A DNA stretch of 9,870 nt from Gammaproteobacteria bacterium. Lineage in GTDB: Bacteria; Pseudomonadota; Gammaproteobacteria; GRL18. The translations under genes and the position numbers were made by a program. Within the stretch, counting starts at the first letter, position 1. Each line of letters begins with the position of its first letter. The notes below the pieces were generated by a model. That model made no database searches, was not told where the DNA came from, and worked only from the letters and a program-made list of their open reading frames with translations. Location of the stretch: NCBI GenBank assembly GCA_023144715.1, contig JAGLFC010000159.1, positions 1 to 9,870 on the forward strand, written 5' to 3'. Positions 6,715 to 9,870 of this stretch are shown here, piece after piece.

Positions 6715-7419
6715 ATGGCAAGAATGATCGCAGCATTAATACGGCATGGTGATTATCACCAATTGGCGGATACCCCCAGTGCTTGGCAACCTTTTCCTTT
6801 AAATAAGGCAGGTGAAAAGCACGCACAATCAGCAGCACAAATGATTAGTGATAAAATCACTCAAGAGTGTTGGCAATTACATTCAAGTTGTCATTCATCA
6901 CAGTTATTAAGGGCATGGCAGACCGCAGATATTATTTGCCAGCAATTAAACAAGATAGACACTAATGAACTGCATATTAATAGCTTTTCTGCTCTCGCAG
7001 AACGAAGTGTAGGCAGTGCGGCCAATCTTAATTTGACACAGATTGAAGCAGTCATTAAGAGTGACCCCCGTTATGAATTATTACCCAAAAACTGGAAGTC
7101 AGACAGTTATTTTTGCTTACCCTTACAAGGTGCTGAATCATTAATGGATTCAGGTAAGCGAGTATCCCACCATATAAAACAAACCATGCTTGAATGTCGC
7201 CACTCAGTAAACCAGCCAACCGTCAAATTATTTGTCGGTCATGGTGCAGCCTTTCGTCATGCTGCTTATCAGTTGGGCTTATTAAAATTTGAACAAATTG
7301 CTCAATTAAGTATGTATCATGGTACACCCATATTTATTGAATTATTAGAAGACGGTTCATGGCTTCATATTGCAGGTCAATGGAAAGTTCGAGGCAAAAA
7401 AACTCAGTATCGAGATTGA
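6715..7419 (+). CDS. Histidine phosphatase family protein
   Basis: This is a 234-residue member of the histidine phosphatase (phosphoglycerate mutase-like) superfamily, which removes phosphate through a phosphohistidine intermediate. The catalytic motif is IRHGD at 9-13, with His11 as nucleophile. SSQLLRAWQTA at 61-71 supplies the second Arg (Arg66), LAER gives the likely acid Glu96, and VGHGAAFRH at 174-182 gives the second His (His176). GAES at 139-142 is also typical. It is longer than SixA-type phosphohistidine phosphatases and lacks the features of the cofactor-dependent mutases, so I assign a phosphatase without naming a substrate. It starts 30 bp after the ATP-grasp gene, with AGAG at 10 bases, and precedes a second, unrelated phosphatase by 20 bp. 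The context suggests it dephosphorylates a protein or small molecule handled by this operon; that is inference. Confidence 0.88.
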   Translation: MARMIAALIRHGDYHQLADTPSAWQPFPLNKAGEKHAQSAAQMISDKITQECWQLHSSCHSSQLLRAWQTADIICQQLNKIDTNELHINSFSALAERSVGSAANLNLTQIEAVIKSDPRYELLPKNWKSDSYFCLPLQGAESLMDSGKRVSHHIKQTMLECRHSVNQPTVKLFVGHGAAFRHAAYQLGLLKFEQIAQLSMYHGTPIFIELLEDGSWLHIAGQWKVRGKKTQYRD

Positions 7420-7439
7420 TTTAGGATAATAACACATCA

Positions 7440-8798
7440 ATGATTCCCAAAAAATACAACAAATATTTTAATCGCTATTTTGGTAAAAAATGGATCAAGG
7501 CTCATTTGCCAAGTGAACCACAAATTTGGATGGCAGGTCCTTATGAACGCTCAATAAAAAAAGAAAGTGGTAATAATAATATCATGGCGTGTGAAATAAA
7601 AGCACATCTTGATACCGATTCTTGGGTATGGCCTAATAAGACGATATACTTTTTTGCGGATATGCACGCGGACTCAGATGCCTTTATTGCGTCATTAGTA
7701 GCATCAGGTGGTATCAAAAAAACAGGTGCTAAAGATAAACAATTCACACTGACCGCAGAAGGTAAAAAAGCCCGTTTTATTTTGGGGGGTGATTGTTTTG
7801 ATAAAGGCCCTAGTACGTTACGTCTTTTAAGAGTGATTAAGCTATTAATTGATAAAGGGGGCGATGTGGTGATTTTAGCAGGCAATCATGACACAAGAAC
7901 CTTGGTAGGCATTCTTTCTTTGAGTATGAAAAAAGATCCCTCTATGGAACATCTTTTTGTGCGTATGGGAGCAAAACCTCTACCCCTTTTTAAAGAAATT
8001 TATGATCACTATCTTAAAGATAAAAGCCTTAAAGGTAAAAAATTAAAAGCTCCAAGCACTCAACAATGCCGAAAAAAACTGTTTCCATCAAAAAATTGGC
8101 AACAGCGCTTTCCTAATATTGCTAAAGAAAAAATATCTCAAACAGCCATTAAAAAGGATATGAAACGCACCCTAGAAAAAATTTCTCACTTTGAAAAATG
8201 GTCGGATAAAGAAGGTCTGAGCTTACAACAAATTGTATTAGCTGTAAAAAAATGGCAAGCACTTTTTCTAAAACCTCAAGGCGAATTTTACTGGTTTTTT
8301 AAACATCTTAAATTAGCCAGCAAAGAGGGTTCATTTTTCTTTGTTCATGCAGGTGTGGATGATCAATCGGCTAAAATGATCCGTGATCATGGGGTAAAAT
8401 GGATCAATAAAGAGTTTAGAAAAAAATTAAAAAAAGATCAATTTGATCTCTATTATGGTCCTTTGGGCAATATGTTTAGAACCAAGTATCGCAAGTCTGA
8501 TCGCCGTTTTAGTAAAAAAGGGGCGTTAATGTTGCACAACTCAGGTATTAATACGATTGTTCATGGTCATAGAAATTTATATTATGGTCAGCGTATGATG
8601 TTGCGTAAAGGCATCATTAATTTTGAATGTGATACTTCTTTAGATATTAATACACGCAAAAAAGAAGGGGTTGTTTATGGCTTGGGGGCATCCGTGACCA
8701 TTATTCATCCACAAAAATTAATATTAGGGATCAGCAGTGACTACCCCTTTATTAAAGTATTTGAACCCGCATTAACCTTGCGTTTATGTCGTTCATGA
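7440..8798 (+). CDS. Metallophosphatase with PPP/ApaH-like motifs and a large basic insertion
   Basis: This 452-residue calcineurin-fold metallophosphatase shows all motifs in order: ADMHAD (73-78; Asp74, His76), GGDCFDKGPS (116-125; Asp118, Asp121), AGNHD (147-151; Asn149, His150), FVHAG (301-305; His303) and VHGHR (374-378; His375, His377). The GDxxDxGP, GNHD and VHAG combination is that of the PPP phosphoprotein phosphatases and ApaH-like diadenosine tetraphosphatases, although in motif 1 the usual Gly on each side is Ala. Between GNHD and VHAG lie about 150 residues, much longer than in ApaH, rich in Lys and probably helical (about 160-290). No signal peptide is seen, so it should act in the cytoplasm. 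Its ATG lies 20 bp after the histidine phosphatase; the only ribosome-binding-like AGGA is rather far, at 13 bases. Substrate unknown; a phosphoprotein of the same locus is plausible. Confidence 0.87.
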   Translation: MIPKKYNKYFNRYFGKKWIKAHLPSEPQIWMAGPYERSIKKESGNNNIMACEIKAHLDTDSWVWPNKTIYFFADMHADSDAFIASLVASGGIKKTGAKDKQFTLTAEGKKARFILGGDCFDKGPSTLRLLRVIKLLIDKGGDVVILAGNHDTRTLVGILSLSMKKDPSMEHLFVRMGAKPLPLFKEIYDHYLKDKSLKGKKLKAPSTQQCRKKLFPSKNWQQRFPNIAKEKISQTAIKKDMKRTLEKISHFEKWSDKEGLSLQQIVLAVKKWQALFLKPQGEFYWFFKHLKLASKEGSFFFVHAGVDDQSAKMIRDHGVKWINKEFRKKLKKDQFDLYYGPLGNMFRTKYRKSDRRFSKKGALMLHNSGINTIVHGHRNLYYGQRMMLRKGIINFECDTSLDINTRKKEGVVYGLGASVTIIHPQKLILGISSDYPFIKVFEPALTLRLCRS

Positions 8799-8833
8799 TA
8801 AAAATTTGTTGTCTATAAATTTGGGAGTATTAA

Positions 8834-9870
8834 ATGGCTGTTTTTAGTGATATTAATGAAAATTTACATTTTTTAATATCAGAAGTATCCTTGCAGATCA
8901 CTAATCTACAATTATATTTAAAAAAACCCTCTGATATTGTGGCACGACACATTTTAGATAGAGGTGGCTATTTTTATAATTTAAAAAGCCGTATTAGTGC
9001 AACCTGTCATCGAATCATTGCTAGTAATAAAGAATCCGACAATATTAATAGAAAGCTCAAAGCTCTGGATTCTATTGCAGAAAATTTAGCAGAAATAGCC
9101 GATCTCTGTGGTCATTGTATTTCTAATATTGAAGCAGGCGAACGAACACAATATATTTATAGCCAAAAATATGATGATATGTTGTCTGAAGTCAATAAAC
9201 ACATCAGTAAAATTGAAAAATGTATTTATAAGGATAATACTCAGCAAGCCTTAAAAATTGGTACTATCAATGATAAATTTAGAAAAATAAATCAACAACA
9301 ACAAAAAAAATATATTAAGCGACTCAAAAAAAACAAATCAGTCAAAAAATTAATGACCTTTATTAATGTCATTAATACCCTCACACAGATGGGGACAGTC
9401 TTATTAAATATTAGTGAAACCATTATTTCTTCAAATTTAGGCAAATCCGTCAGTACTCAGCGTTATAACTCTCTGAATTATTCCATTAAAAAATTCTGGG
9501 GATTACCAATGGATAAAATGACCATTGAAACCATTGCTGAAACACGTTCTGGCAGTGGTATTTCAGGCATTTCAACAGGTAAAAAATCAGAATTTTATGA
9601 TGCTATTTTTAAAGAAGGTGAGAGAAAAAAGCTCAAAGAAGAAAAAGATAAAGTTGAAAGTTGGCATGAAATTTACCCTGGATTAGCCCCCAAAATTATT
9701 GATTATCAAAAACAAGGCAGTTCAGCCTCTATTTTGATTGAACATTTACCTGGCTATACCTATGAAAAAATTTTATTAACCGAATCTAATAAATTATTGA
9801 ATGACGCACGCTTCCATTTATTTAAAATTTTGAAAAAAATTTGGAAAGAAACGTATGTTGCCAATAAAGT
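8834..9870 (+). CDS. PhoU-like region fused to an APH/kinase-like domain (partial, C-terminus outside window)
   Basis: The first 345 residues of a cytoplasmic protein are visible, from an ATG at 8834 with a strong ribosome-binding site (GGGAGT, 8823-8828). Residues about 5-205 read like the two tandem three-helix bundles of PhoU: 43-100 (RGGYFYNLKS ... NLAEIADLCGHCISNIE) and 138-203 align by eye with the two E. coli halves. The metal-binding (E/D)xxxD motifs of PhoU (ERIGD) are degraded to AEIAD and TQMGT. From about 228 a kinase-like fold of the aminoglycoside phosphotransferase type begins: a Gly-rich turn SGSGISGIS (239-247), a possible ATP-binding lysine Lys260 (AIFKEG), a charged helix, then a hinge-like segment ILIEHLPGYTYEKILL (300-315). 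The catalytic HGDxxxxN loop would lie past the window end. Not listed as an antibiotic resistance gene: context and fusion argue against that. Confidence 0.7.
   Translation, partial: MAVFSDINENLHFLISEVSLQITNLQLYLKKPSDIVARHILDRGGYFYNLKSRISATCHRIIASNKESDNINRKLKALDSIAENLAEIADLCGHCISNIEAGERTQYIYSQKYDDMLSEVNKHISKIEKCIYKDNTQQALKIGTINDKFRKINQQQQKKYIKRLKKNKSVKKLMTFINVINTLTQMGTVLLNISETIISSNLGKSVSTQRYNSLNYSIKKFWGLPMDKMTIETIAETRSGSGISGISTGKKSEFYDAIFKEGERKKLKEEKDKVESWHEIYPGLAPKIIDYQKQGSSASILIEHLPGYTYEKILLTESNKLLNDARFHLFKILKKIWKETYVANK

Noticed and set aside
7541..7885. Minus-strand open frame opposite the metallophosphatase
   Set aside because: It is antisense to the catalytic motifs of the metallophosphatase, with no start signal or recognisable domain.
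9500..9870. Aminoglycoside resistance phosphotransferase
   Set aside because: Only the general APH/kinase-like fold is suggested; the PhoU-like N-terminus and the ATP-grasp/phosphatase context point to a different role.

Overview
The window is AT-rich chromosomal DNA (about one third G+C by eye) from a Gram-negative bacterium, most likely a gammaproteobacterium. Supporting this are lptF (LPS export), pepA with holC, and an LdtD/MepK pair of Tat- or Sec-exported peptidoglycan enzymes. The pepA-holC order with divergent lptF is the arrangement seen in E. coli and relatives. I cannot name the genus; a Thiotrichales-like sulfur oxidiser or related marine lineage is only a guess. I see no tRNA, rRNA, CRISPR array, transposase or phage gene.

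Left part (1-2353), cell wall: a minus-strand L,D-transpeptidase of the LdtD/YcbB type, cut by the window edge before its catalytic Cys, faces away from mepK (DUF882/YcbK), which encodes a peptidoglycan endopeptidase. The two are functional opposites: one makes 3-3 crosslinks and the other cuts them. mepK abuts the stop codon of holC with no spacer.

Middle part (1895-5612), housekeeping: pepA and holC form a minus-strand operon. Across a 178-bp divergent intergenic region, lptF runs on the plus strand, followed by a small secreted Sel1-repeat protein where lptG would be expected. Then comes a 178-bp stretch without a coding gene (5613-5790) holding a perfect 10-bp inverted repeat with a nested hairpin, and a possible promoter.

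Right part (5791-9870), the unusual locus: four tightly spaced plus-strand genes encode (1) a RimK-like ATP-grasp ligase resembling the 'GAK system' ATP-grasp family, (2) a histidine phosphatase, (3) a large metallophosphatase with PPP/ApaH-like motifs, and (4) a protein, truncated by the window end, that joins a PhoU-like helical region to an aminoglycoside-phosphotransferase/kinase-like fold. Gaps are 20-35 bp, so they probably form one operon. Together they look like a system that ligates or modifies something in an ATP-dependent way and is controlled by a kinase and two phosphatases. The substrate is not evident. This poorly understood locus is the main point of interest in the window.
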